NCBI GenBank assembly: GCA_902793195.1 | Contig: CADBCS010000001.1 | Location: 102,414-166,413 of the forward strand | Length of the DNA: 64,000 bases | Direction of reading: 5' to 3' | Source: an uncultured Coriobacteriaceae bacterium | GTDB lineage: Bacteria; Actinomycetota; Coriobacteriia; Coriobacteriales; Atopobiaceae | In this document: piece after piece, positions 52,087 to 62,271 of the stretch | Numbering within the stretch: position 1 is the first letter of the stretch | How the letters are laid out: every line of letters starts with the position of its first letter | Position numbers and translations under genes: made by a program | The notes under the pieces: model-generated | Told to the model about the DNA's origin: nothing | Database searches by the model: none | The model's input: only the letters and a program-made list of their open reading frames with translations

Positions 52087-53892
52087 TTACTCCCCTTCGA
52101 GGAACGCCCCGGTCTGGCGGTCCCAGAGGGACTCGTAGGTGCCGCCCGCGCGGGAGAGCTCCGTGTGGGTTCCGTCCTCGACGATGGCCCCGTCCTCAAG
52201 CACCACGATGCGATCGAGCGCGGCTACGGTGGAGAGGCGGTGGGCGACCACGATGCTCGTGCGCCCGCGCATGAGGTTCTGGAGGGCATCCTGGACGAGC
52301 GCCTCGCTCTCGCTGTCCAGCGCGGAGGTCGCCTCGTCGAGCACGAGGATGGGGCAGTCGGCAAGTATGGCGCGCGCGATGGCCACGCGCTGGCGCTGAC
52401 CACCGGAGAGCTTTACGCCGCGCTCGCCGACCATCGTCTGAAAGCCGTTGGGGAGTCGGTCCACGAACTCGGTCGCGTTTGCGAGTCGTGCCGCCTCGCG
52501 TATCTCGTCGTCGGTGGCACCCGGCCTTCCGTAGGCGATGTTCTCGCGGATGGACCGGTGGAAGAGCAGCGCCTCCTGCGGCACGTAGGCGATGCTGCGT
52601 CGCAGGCTCTGCTGGGTGCAGGCGGAGATGTCCTGCCCGTCGAGCAGGATGCGTCCGCCCTGGACGTCCGAGAGGCGCAGCAACAGCTTGGTGAGGGTCG
52701 TCTTTCCCGAGCCGGAGTGTCCGACCAGTCCCATGCGCTGGCCGGCTGGTACGTGGAGGTCCAGGTCGCGGAACACGTAGTCGTCATTCGAGGCGTCGGG
52801 GTAGCGGAAGGACAGGTGCTCAAAGTCGATGGCCCCCTGAGTCACGGCGAGCTCCGGCGCCCCGGGCCTATCTTCAACAAGACGCGGCTCGTCGAGGATC
52901 TTGGTCATCTCGGCGGCATCGCCCACGGCGCGGTTCATGCGTTGCATCATGGAGTTGATGTAGTTGAAGCGCATGGAGAGCTGGTAGGTGTAGCTAAACA
53001 TCATCACCAGCGTGCCGGCCGAGATGCCGTACCATGCGTTACCGCCGCACACAAAGATTGACGTCACAAACATGATGAGGGTTATGATCGTGGAGGTCAT
53101 CGCGCCACGGCGCATCATGGCGTTCATGGAGATGCCCTCGGCCTTCATTGCCTCCCGGTCGGCCTCGTCGAAGAGCTGGCGCTCGTAGTCCTCGCGCCCG
53201 CAGGTCTTTACGGCCAAGATGTTGGTGACGGCATCCGAGAGCACGCCGCTGAGCTTGCTCTGGGCCGCTGCCGTCTTTGCCGAGAGGGGCAGGATGCGCT
53301 GGTACATGGTGTAGGCAACAACGACGTAGAGCACGAGCATCGCAAAGAGGATGATCACGAACAACGGGCTTGCAGGCCACAGGAACACGATGGTGCACAC
53401 GATGCTGGCGATGGTGGGAATGAGCGAGTATACGACCACGTCCACCAGGCCCGTGTAGCCGTTCATGAAGCGGCTGGTCTGGCTCACCAGGCTGCCGCCA
53501 AAGCGCGAGGTGTGGAACGTCATCGACTGGTTTGAGAGCGTGTCGAAGCACAGGCGCGCCAGATGGTAGTTGCCGTTCATCTCGAGCTTCATCACCGACC
53601 AGTCCTGGAGCTTCGAGCAGGCCTGCCCCACGGCGTTGACCAGGAGCAGCGCGACGATATAGGGCATGAACACGTCGAAGACCCGCTCGGCGGGTACGGG
53701 CTCGGCCTGCACGCGGTCCACGATGAGTCCCATCACCCACGCGTTTGCGTAGGTCAGCAGAGCCGTGTAGGTGACGCTGGTGAACACCGCCATGAACGTG
53801 GCGAACGGGCGTTTTTTGGTGACCCACCAAAACCAGTGAAGCGTGCGGCGTATGGTCGCCCTGTCGCGTGGGGCCGTGTTGCGCTGAGACAT
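52087..53892 (-). CDS. ABC exporter, fused permease-ATPase
   Basis: A 601-residue half-transporter. Six membrane helices (about 20-320) precede the ATPase: Walker A GHSGSGKTTL, Q-loop PQEALLFHRSIRENIAYG, signature [16 protein letters not shown], Walker B ILVLDEATSALD, and H-loop VVAHRLSTV. It would work as a homodimer, or with a partner half that is not adjacent, to export a drug, lipid or peptide. AGGGAGG before the ATG at 53892 fixes the start. The next gene upstream on the strand (an MBL hydrolase) is 32 bases away, so the two may be co-transcribed. Confidence 0.93.
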   Translation of the reverse strand: MSQRNTAPRDRATIRRTLHWFWWVTKKRPFATFMAVFTSVTYTALLTYANAWVMGLIVDRVQAEPVPAERVFDVFMPYIVALLLVNAVGQACSKLQDWSVMKLEMNGNYHLARLCFDTLSNQSMTFHTSRFGGSLVSQTSRFMNGYTGLVDVVVYSLIPTIASIVCTIVFLWPASPLFVIILFAMLVLYVVVAYTMYQRILPLSAKTAAAQSKLSGVLSDAVTNILAVKTCGREDYERQLFDEADREAMKAEGISMNAMMRRGAMTSTIITLIMFVTSIFVCGGNAWYGISAGTLVMMFSYTYQLSMRFNYINSMMQRMNRAVGDAAEMTKILDEPRLVEDRPGAPELAVTQGAIDFEHLSFRYPDASNDDYVFRDLDLHVPAGQRMGLVGHSGSGKTTLTKLLLRLSDVQGGRILLDGQDISACTQQSLRRSIAYVPQEALLFHRSIRENIAYGRPGATDDEIREAARLANATEFVDRLPNGFQTMVGERGVKLSGGQRQRVAIARAILADCPILVLDEATSALDSESEALVQDALQNLMRGRTSIVVAHRLSTVAALDRIVVLEDGAIVEDGTHTELSRAGGTYESLWDRQTGAFLEGE

Positions 53893-53924
53893 GCGAGTCC
53901 TCCCTAATTCACCCTGATCCTGCG

Positions 53925-54800
53925 TTACGCCTCTTCCGGATCCGTTGCTACACCCACCGAGAACCGCAGCCCCGGGCCGAGCTCCCTCACCCGGCCGGGT
54001 AGCTCGCGCTTCAAAAGCTCGAGCGCCCGCTCGCCCGTGCAATGCCCCGTCCACACGGTTCCCACGCCAACGTCGCGCAGCACGTTGGCGGTGGTGAGAA
54101 TCTCTGTGTTAGACGAGCGCATCAGGTGCAGGCCACCAACGAAGGCGGCGATGCGACGTCCGGGCAGCGCATCGCTCACCTCGTCGACGATGACCGGCAC
54201 ACCGGCATGCGAGCAGCTGTTGAGCACGACGAGCTCCGGTCCTCTCTTGCCGTCCAGCTCAAAGACGAGCGACATCTCGTGAGAGAGGTCGTCGGGCACC
54301 AAGGTAACGCCATCGCCCAGCAGCATGCCGTCGCGCTCGCCCTTGCGGGCGAGTCCCTCCGTCGTGTGTGGCACGAGGTGCACACCTGGCGCAATCGTGG
54401 TCGCGTGGTCCACAGGCGCGCGCTCCAAACGATCGGCGTATGCGTCGAGCAGGCCGGGGCGAACGCCAATGTAGTGCGCCTCTGTGGTCCCTCCCTTTGT
54501 GGACCAGCAATTCTCGGAACAGGTCGCACTCAGGTGGAGCGGGGCGTGGTCGTTTAGGGAGAAGAACGCCTCCATGCCATCGGCGTGGTCGTAATGCGCA
54601 TGCGAGAGGACCGCGTGGTCGACAGTTCCCAGGTCTATGCCAAGCATCCTTGCGTTTTGGGCAAAGGTTTCAGACTGTCCAAAGTCAAGTACATATGACG
54701 TGGTTCCATAGGAGACATGAACGGAGAGCCCCCATTCGCTGTGATACCGTTGAGAGGCGGCGTTGTCGGTGAGTATCGTTATGCGCAGTTGCGACGGCAT
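53925..54800 (-). CDS. MBL-fold hydrolase of the COG1237 type
   Basis: A 291-residue metallo-hydrolase. The metal motif is SHAHYDHADGME (H-x-H-x-D-H) near residue 66. LNSCSHAGV near residue 190 and FVGGLHLM with GTVWTGHCTG near the end are typical of the COG1237 group (dihydropterin ribofuranosyl-aminobenzene phosphate synthase-like proteins). The biochemical role in bacteria is not established. Start at 54800 follows AGGAGC. It lies upstream of the ABC exporter on the same strand and diverges from the GGDEF gene. Confidence 0.85.
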   Translation of the reverse strand: MPSQLRITILTDNAASQRYHSEWGLSVHVSYGTTSYVLDFGQSETFAQNARMLGIDLGTVDHAVLSHAHYDHADGMEAFFSLNDHAPLHLSATCSENCWSTKGGTTEAHYIGVRPGLLDAYADRLERAPVDHATTIAPGVHLVPHTTEGLARKGERDGMLLGDGVTLVPDDLSHEMSLVFELDGKRGPELVVLNSCSHAGVPVIVDEVSDALPGRRIAAFVGGLHLMRSSNTEILTTANVLRDVGVGTVWTGHCTGERALELLKRELPGRVRELGPGLRFSVGVATDPEEA

Positions 54801-54909
54801 GGCATGCTCCTGTGGTCCAGTTGGCGTCAGTGCCTTGCGTTTTATTGGTATCATAAGCTACGGGCATTGATGGGGTAGCTACTTAGGCGAACGGAAGAAG
54901 GTTGGGGAG

Positions 54910-55971
54910 TTGGAGTGCGTCAAGAATCTCCTGCTGTATGGGGGATTGAGCAAGGAGGAGTATGGTCTCGTCAAGCCGCACGTCATCGACGAGACCGAGG
55001 CCTCCCTTAACATCTATGCGCCAATCGCCACGGTCGTGTTTCTGGTCCTGTACGTTATGAGCCAAATGACCGGCGGCGTGCCCGAGGCGAATCACTGCCT
55101 CTATCAGGTGTCGTGCGTCATGATGGGTCTCATCTCCCTGTGCGCCCACTTTGTCATGCCGCGCCACCAGCGATTCGTCGTCCCCCTCATGCATCTTTTC
55201 TCCTTCGTGCTGTACGCGTTCTCGATATTGGTCTCCATGAACCACCTGGAGTATCCGGCCGTCTCTGCAATCGTGGTGTTGACCATCGTCCCGCTGCTTC
55301 TGTTCGACTCGCCCATTCGCGTGGGGCTGGGAACCATCGTTGCCACGGTCGCCATCTGCACCATGTCGCTTATGCTCAAGAGCTCCGATTTGGCACATGT
55401 GGACGTGTGGAACGCCATCACGTTCGGGAGCGTTGCGCTCGTGTGCAACGTGGCAATCATGCGCACCAAGTTTCGCTCCTCGTATCGCGCATACACGGTC
55501 GAGTACCTCAGCGTTACGGACTCCCTCACCAAGCTCAAGAACCGCAACTGCTTCGAGAATCAGGTGGAGAGCTATCCGCGCATCGCCACAAAGTCCATCG
55601 TGTGCATCTATGCGGATGCCGACGGTCTCCATCAGCTCAACAACACGATGGGGCACGCTGCGGGCGACAGGTTCTTGCAGGCAATCGGGCAAGAGCTGAT
55701 CGATTCCTTTGGTGCCGAGAACTCGTATCGCATAGGTGGCGACGAGTTTCTGGTGCTCTTGGTCGACGAGCGGGAAGAGGACGTTCGCGCGAAGCTGCGA
55801 CCCATGCACAAGCGCCTTGCGGACCAGGGCTACTGGATGTCGTATGGCGTCTCGTTGGCCCAGATGCCCGTTGCCGACATGTACCCACTCATTCGCGAGG
55901 CGGAGGTGCAGATGTACGACTACAAGATCGGTAGGGGCGACGCGCGCAACAACCTCCAACCTCTGGACTAG
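54910..55971 (+). CDS. Membrane diguanylate cyclase-like GGDEF protein
   Basis: A 353-residue protein. Five or six membrane helices (about 36-185) are followed by a short linker and a GGDEF domain (about 205-350). The active motif is intact (RIGGDEFLVLL), and VTDSLTKLKNRNCFE and ADADGLHQLNNTMGH match the metal/GTP-binding blocks. The inhibitory RxxD site before GGDEF is absent (FGAE there), so product inhibition may be lacking. The start is a TTG at 54910 behind GAAGAAGG; no in-frame ATG is near. No EAL or HD-GYP gene is in the window. Confidence 0.85.
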   Translation: MECVKNLLLYGGLSKEEYGLVKPHVIDETEASLNIYAPIATVVFLVLYVMSQMTGGVPEANHCLYQVSCVMMGLISLCAHFVMPRHQRFVVPLMHLFSFVLYAFSILVSMNHLEYPAVSAIVVLTIVPLLLFDSPIRVGLGTIVATVAICTMSLMLKSSDLAHVDVWNAITFGSVALVCNVAIMRTKFRSSYRAYTVEYLSVTDSLTKLKNRNCFENQVESYPRIATKSIVCIYADADGLHQLNNTMGHAAGDRFLQAIGQELIDSFGAENSYRIGGDEFLVLLVDEREEDVRAKLRPMHKRLADQGYWMSYGVSLAQMPVADMYPLIREAEVQMYDYKIGRGDARNNLQPLD

Positions 55972-56003
55972 CACAGCGCGTATGTCGCGGCCATGCCGCC
56001 GAT

Positions 56004-57676
<1,673 letters not shown>

Positions 57677-57687
57677 GGCGTTTGCCT

Positions 57688-57771
57688 GCAAGACGACACT
57701 CCCACCCGCTAGCCCGGGTCGTGCGCGCGGCACGTCTGCCCGTGCGCACGACCCGGGCTCAATCGTCTTGC
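57688..57771 (+). terminator. Large composite hairpin after the GH1 gene
   Basis: An inner 16-bp perfect stem (AGCCCGGGTCGTGCGC, 57711-57726, with its complement 57744-57759) sits inside an outer stem GCAAGACGA/TCGTCTTGC (57688-57696 and 57763-57771). There is no T-run, but the stem is very stable. A terminator or mRNA 3'-end element is likely. Confidence 0.65.
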
Positions 57772-57827
57772 CACCTGCCCCTCCCGCGTCCTCGCGCCTG
57801 GCCGCGATGTAGCCCGCCGAGCCAATA

Positions 57828-57836
57828 TGCTATATT
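57828..57836 (+). promoter_or_regulatory. Extended -10 promoter of the surface-protein gene
   Basis: TGC-TATATT at 57828-57836 lies in a short AT-rich stretch in an otherwise GC-rich gap, 35 bases before the start codon. An alternative -10, GATAAT, is at 57840-57845. No good -35 is present. Confidence 0.45.
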
Positions 57837-57871
57837 ACAGATAATAAGCTGTTCGATCGTTGAGAGGGGCC

Positions 57872-60800
57872 ATGCACGATAATCAAAAGGGCGGACGAAG
57901 GAAGGCTAAGGCGGCCTCCGCGTGGGCGATGGGCGCACTGCTCACGCTGCAGCTCGCGGGAACGGCACTTCCCACGGCGCTCGCGCAGGAAATGGGCAAC
58001 AACCCGAACCCGGACGGGCCACTGGCCGAGGTGATTGAGAAGTCGGGCACGGACGTCCCAGACGCGCCACCGCAGACGGCCGCACCAGTCGGCACGACTG
58101 CCAATAGCGGGGAAATCCCCGCACAACCAGAGGAAAGCACCACCTCCCAGACTGGGGAGGGCGAGAACGCGGCAGCAGGCGAAGGCGAACCCGCAGTGCT
58201 CATGGTCCAGAACTCGCAGGACGCCATAACCTACGTCAACGAGAACGGCGGCGAGGTGACTCGCACCGAGTACACGCTCGTGGCGGTGCCAGAGGGCGAA
58301 GACCCCCTGATCCTCTCGAACGGCTGGTACGTCGCAAAAGGTGAGGTCAACATCTCCACGCGCATCGAGGTCCAGGGCGACGCGCACCTCATCCTGTGCG
58401 ACGGCGCGAGGCTCGACGCACAGAAGGGCGTCCACAACGCCGAGGAGAGCACGCTCAGTGTGTACGGCCAGGCGGGACATACTGGAGAGCTCTATGCGGC
58501 GGGTGATGTCTACCAGCACAACGCCGGCATCGGTGGAAACGAGGGCGAGAAGGCCGGCACGTTCAACGCCTACGGCGCCAGGACCGTCGTACAGGGAGGC
58601 TCCTCGGCCGCCGGCATCGGCGGCGGCTACAAGAACGATGGCGGCACCGTGCTTATCCGAGGAGAGAAGACCGTCGTAACAGCAAGCGGCGGTGGTTACG
58701 GCGCCGGCATCGGTGGCGGCGACAGTGGCGGCTGGGACAACAATCCCGGCACCGGCTACACCGGCACGGTAACCATAGAGGGCGGCACCGTGACCGCGAA
58801 CGGCGGTAGTTGTGGCGCCGGCATCGGCGGCGGAAGCGGCTATGGCGCCGACAGCGGCGGCGGCACGGTCACCATCAAGGGCGGCACCGTCAACGCCACA
58901 GGTGGTGAAAACGGCGCCGGCATTGGCGGTGCGAACGGCTTAATAAACGGGAATGTCGGCCACACAAAGGGCGCGGACGTGCGCATCGAGGGGGGAACCG
59001 TAACGGCCACGGGCAGGCAAAGAAGCCCGGGCATCGGTACGGGATCCTTCAACGCCTCAGAAGGCTCCCTCACCGTTACCGGCGGCGACGTTACAGCCAC
59101 GGGCGGAACGATGGGCGCCGGCATCGGTGGCGGTTATGTGAACAGAGATCATGGCGAAGAGGATGGTGACTTTCCCGTCACCATAACGGGCGGCACCGTG
59201 ACGGCAAAGGCGGGAAACCTTGGTGCTGGCATCGGCGGAGGTGATAACGGCGATGGCGTGACAGTGAAGATCGGCGGCACCGCATACGTGGTGGCCACTG
59301 GGGGCGAAGGCGGTGCTGGAATCGGAAGCGGAGACGGCGGCCGCGACCCCGGAAGCTTTGAGGCCTCAAGCGGCACCGTCATCGCAACGGCAGGTCCCAA
59401 TGCCGCCGGCATCGGCACGGGCAAAACCGCAAACGGGATCTATGACAAAGAGCCAAAGATCACCATTACGGGCGGTAACATAACGGCGCACGGCGATAAA
59501 AGTGGCGCAGGCATCGGTGGTGGCGAGTTCGCCTCGGGAGGCACCATCAAGATCACCGGCGGCACGGTGCGCGCCGACGGAAGCGATCGCCATCCGCCTG
59601 CCAGCGGTCCAAACGCCGGAGGTGCCGGCATCGGTGCCGGAGGCGGCGACTCCTTGGGGAAAATCCTGACCAACGGAGGGAAGATCATCATAGGAGGCAC
59701 GGCAAATGTCGAGGCCACGGGCGGCAAATGGTGCGCCGGCATCGGCGGCGGCAGGTACGGAGACGGCGCCGAGGTCACGATCAGCGGCAACCCGGTGGTG
59801 ACGGCCACCGGCGGGGAGGGCGGCGCCGGCATCGGCGGCGGCCGGAGGGACTCAGGCGGCCTCGGCGGCGCGGGCCGCAAAGTCACCATCGACGGCGGCA
59901 CCGTCACCGCGAAGGCCGGATCTCCCAATGGCGGCCAAGCCGAGGCCATCGGCCACGGCAGCGGCTGGGACGTCTCCGGCGACCTCGCGGTCTACGACGC
60001 GGCCAGGGTCCTGCACGGCTCCGATGCGGAGGACGCCACTATAAGCACGGCAGCCCAGCGAATAGAGAAATGCCGCGAACTTTGGGCGCAGATAAGTCTC
60101 TGCGACCACAGGGACACTAACGATACATCAACCGAGACGTTTAAACCCACTGCCAATAGATTGCGCCATATAAAGGGGTGCACGCAGTGTCTCTATATTC
60201 CAAGCGATCAGAGCGGCAGCCCGATCGAGTACGACCACAAGTTCGACGCGGGGGGCGAGTGCGCGTGCGGCGTGCATGCACACAGGGTCCTCTTCGACAA
60301 GAACGCCGACAGGGCCACGGGCACGATGCCGGCCTCCGACTACGTGGTTGAGCGGACCCCCTACACCCTCCCCACCTGCGGCTTCGTGCGCAACGGCTAC
60401 GCGGTTGCCGGGTGGAACACACAGGCCCAGGGCGGCGGCGAGGCCTACGCTGACCAAGCGACGCTCACGATGGGCGAGGCTAACGTCACCCTCTTCGCCC
60501 AGTGGCGGCCGACCCGCTTTGGCGAGATCACGGGCGTCGCAGCCAGCTACATGTACAACGGGAGGCCCCACGAGCCCAAGCCGAGCGTCAAGGGCCTCGA
60601 GGGCCAGCCCCTCAGGGAGGGCACCGACTACCGACTGGAATATGCGAACAACGTTAACGCCACGACCGGCCCCGGCAAGGCGATGGTGCGCGTGGTGGGC
60701 GTCGGCGAGTACGCCGGCGTCACCGCGACGATAGAGTTCGCCATCGCCAAGTCGACACCCGCGCCGCCCCAGGTGCCGAGGAGGAAGTCCGCCACGGCCA

Positions 60801-61501
60801 CCTCCGTCTCGGTGTACGGCGACAGAGGCTGCGAGTACAGCATCGACGGGGGCAAGACCTGGAGGGCCCTCGGCGCCGACGGTACGGTGACCTTCCCCGG
60901 CCTTAGGCCCGGGACCGCCTACAACGTGGTCGGCCGCGTATGCGCCACCGCCAACACCAACGCCTCCGCCGCCTCGGCGGCGCTCAGCATCTCCACCGAG
61001 AGTCCCCGGGCCTCGGCCTCCTACAGGGCACACGTCAAGAACCTCGGGTGGCGGGGCGCGTCGAGAGACGGCGCCGTGAGCGGCACGACGGGCCGGGCCC
61101 TGCGCATGGAGGCCCTCTCGCTCGGCGTCGCGGCCAACATGGGCGGCGGCGTGTCCTACCGGGCGCACGTGGCGAACAGGGGCTGGCTCGGCTGGGCCCG
61201 CGACGGCGCGACCGCCGGCACGACGGGCCAGTCCAGGCGCATGGAAGCCGTGCAAATACGGCTCGACGGAGAGCTCTCCAGGTGCTACAGCGTGTACTAT
61301 CGCGTACACGTGCGGCACCTCGGGTGGATGGCTTGGACGTGCGACGGCAGGCCCGCCGGCACCGTCAACGAGTCCAGGCGCATAGAGGCGATCCAGGTGG
61401 TGCTGGTAAAGAAGGGTGACAAGGCCCCCGCCACAGACTACAAGGGGGCGGTGCAAGCGTTCCCGCAACCCTTCCGCAAAAACGGTCTGCGCGCGAATTA
61501 G
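57872..61501 (+). CDS. Large secreted surface protein: Gly-rich repeat, InlB-type and ChW domains
   Basis: A 1209-residue exported protein. A signal peptide ends at about A38 (LPTALA). An acidic Thr/Pro region follows. Residues about 220-660 hold 14 GAGIGGG-like turns spaced mostly 30-40 residues, with (V/A)TITGGTVTATGG strands between, suggesting a right-handed beta-helix stalk. Near 740-800 is a short Cys pair region. Residues 807-877 match the InlB/Listeria-Bacteroides repeat (LFDKNADRATGTMPA to LFAQW). An Ig-like MBG-type segment (about 880-960) and an FN3-like domain follow. The last 140 residues are three ChW repeats (YRAHVKNLGW, YRAHVANRGWLGW, YRVHVRHLGWMAW), a wall-binding module. No LPxTG is present, so ChW repeats are the probable anchor. 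Host or matrix binding is a guess. Confidence 0.88.
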   Translation: MHDNQKGGRRKAKAASAWAMGALLTLQLAGTALPTALAQEMGNNPNPDGPLAEVIEKSGTDVPDAPPQTAAPVGTTANSGEIPAQPEESTTSQTGEGENAAAGEGEPAVLMVQNSQDAITYVNENGGEVTRTEYTLVAVPEGEDPLILSNGWYVAKGEVNISTRIEVQGDAHLILCDGARLDAQKGVHNAEESTLSVYGQAGHTGELYAAGDVYQHNAGIGGNEGEKAGTFNAYGARTVVQGGSSAAGIGGGYKNDGGTVLIRGEKTVVTASGGGYGAGIGGGDSGGWDNNPGTGYTGTVTIEGGTVTANGGSCGAGIGGGSGYGADSGGGTVTIKGGTVNATGGENGAGIGGANGLINGNVGHTKGADVRIEGGTVTATGRQRSPGIGTGSFNASEGSLTVTGGDVTATGGTMGAGIGGGYVNRDHGEEDGDFPVTITGGTVTAKAGNLGAGIGGGDNGDGVTVKIGGTAYVVATGGEGGAGIGSGDGGRDPGSFEASSGTVIATAGPNAAGIGTGKTANGIYDKEPKITITGGNITAHGDKSGAGIGGGEFASGGTIKITGGTVRADGSDRHPPASGPNAGGAGIGAGGGDSLGKILTNGGKIIIGGTANVEATGGKWCAGIGGGRYGDGAEVTISGNPVVTATGGEGGAGIGGGRRDSGGLGGAGRKVTIDGGTVTAKAGSPNGGQAEAIGHGSGWDVSGDLAVYDAARVLHGSDAEDATISTAAQRIEKCRELWAQISLCDHRDTNDTSTETFKPTANRLRHIKGCTQCLYIPSDQSGSPIEYDHKFDAGGECACGVHAHRVLFDKNADRATGTMPASDYVVERTPYTLPTCGFVRNGYAVAGWNTQAQGGGEAYADQATLTMGEANVTLFAQWRPTRFGEITGVAASYMYNGRPHEPKPSVKGLEGQPLREGTDYRLEYANNVNATTGPGKAMVRVVGVGEYAGVTATIEFAIAKSTPAPPQVPRRKSATATSVSVYGDRGCEYSIDGGKTWRALGADGTVTFPGLRPGTAYNVVGRVCATANTNASAASAALSISTESPRASASYRAHVKNLGWRGASRDGAVSGTTGRALRMEALSLGVAANMGGGVSYRAHVANRGWLGWARDGATAGTTGQSRRMEAVQIRLDGELSRCYSVYYRVHVRHLGWMAWTCDGRPAGTVNESRRIEAIQVVLVKKGDKAPATDYKGAVQAFPQPFRKNGLRAN
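58531..59850 (+). repeat. Coding repeat array of GAGIGGG units
   Basis: Fourteen degenerate copies of a unit encoding (G/A)AGIGGG, mostly preceded by a GGTVTATGG-like strand. Copies are 70-125 bases apart and differ at third positions, so this is an old, diverged repeat rather than a fresh expansion. Confidence 0.85.
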
Positions 61502-61576
61502 CACTACGGAGCCTGAGGTACGCACAATGGGCTGTGAGCCGTCAATCGGCCTGCGGCTCATTATGAAAAAGAATCA

Positions 61577-61611
61577 AGAGCCTTATCACTCACATGATAA
61601 GGCTCTTTTTT
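61577..61611 (+). terminator. Terminator of the surface-protein gene
   Basis: A 12-bp perfect stem AGAGCCTTATCA/TGATAAGGCTCT (61577-61588 and 61595-61606) with a 6-base loop and a T6 run. It is 75 bases after the stop. Confidence 0.92.
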
Positions 61612-61644
61612 GTCGTATAGTTACTATCAGCTTTATGCGTGTGC

Positions 61645-62140
61645 AACCCAGCGTTGAGGTGGACATCTCCAAGTCCACGAGCGTCAACGACCCGCACAAC
61701 GTGCCCAACCCTTACCTCGACGCCACCGACTGGGGCTGGACCATCGACCCGGTGGGCCTGCGCATCATGCTCAAGCGCTTCGACGAGTGCTACAACGGCA
61801 TGCCGCAGTTCATAGTGGAGAACGGCATCGGCATGTACGAGGAGCTGGACCAGAACGATACCGCAAGGACGACACCCGCATCGCCTATCTGGGTTCTCAC
61901 ATCCGCGAGATGAAGAAGGCCGTGGAGGAAGATGGCGTCAACCTCATCGGCTACACCCCGTGGGGCTGCATCGACGTGGTGAGCTTCACCACCGGTGAGT
62001 ACGCGAAGCGCTACGGCTTCATCTACGTGGACATCCAAGACGGCGGCGAGGGCACGGGCAGGCGCTACAAGAAGAAGAGCTTCGAGTGGTACCAGCGGGT
62101 CATCGCGAGCAACGGAGAAGATCTAGACAAGGCGCTCTGA
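61645..62140 (+). pseudogene. 3'-end remnant of a GH1 6-phospho-beta-glucosidase gene
   Basis: About 165 codons of a GH1 C terminus without the N-terminal two thirds. The first part ([19 protein letters not shown], then [18 protein letters not shown] with the nucleophile glutamate) is in one frame. After a frameshift near 61863 the rest continues in another frame ([52 protein letters not shown]) to a stop at 62140. It is a different paralogue from the intact GH1 gene at 56210, judging by amino-acid changes. It lacks a start, ribosome site and acid/base residue, so it is non-functional. Confidence 0.88.
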
Positions 62141-62153
62141 CCTACAGAGTAAA

Positions 62154-62224
62154 GGGCTGTTGCATTCGGTGACTGGTACGAATCTGGCACAAATCGTGCA
62201 GCCAAGGATGCAACGGCCCTTTTT
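62154..62224 (+). terminator. Terminator of the former GH1 gene
   Basis: GGGCTGTTGCAT (62154-62165) pairs with ATGCAACGGCCC (62208-62219) with one G-T pair, around a 42-base loop, and is followed by T5. It lies 14 bases after the pseudogene stop. Confidence 0.7.
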
Positions 62225-62271
62225 CATGACGCAGAGGTATTGGATGGGGCGTTTGGCAACTTGGCACCTTG

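Noticed and set aside
58531..59850. Regularly spaced repeat resembling a CRISPR array
   Set aside because: The repeats are protein-coding, in frame, degenerate and without unique spacers of constant length.
62154..62224. Terminal inverted repeat of an insertion sequence
   Set aside because: The T-run and its position after the pseudogene stop fit a terminator; no transposase sequence is nearby.
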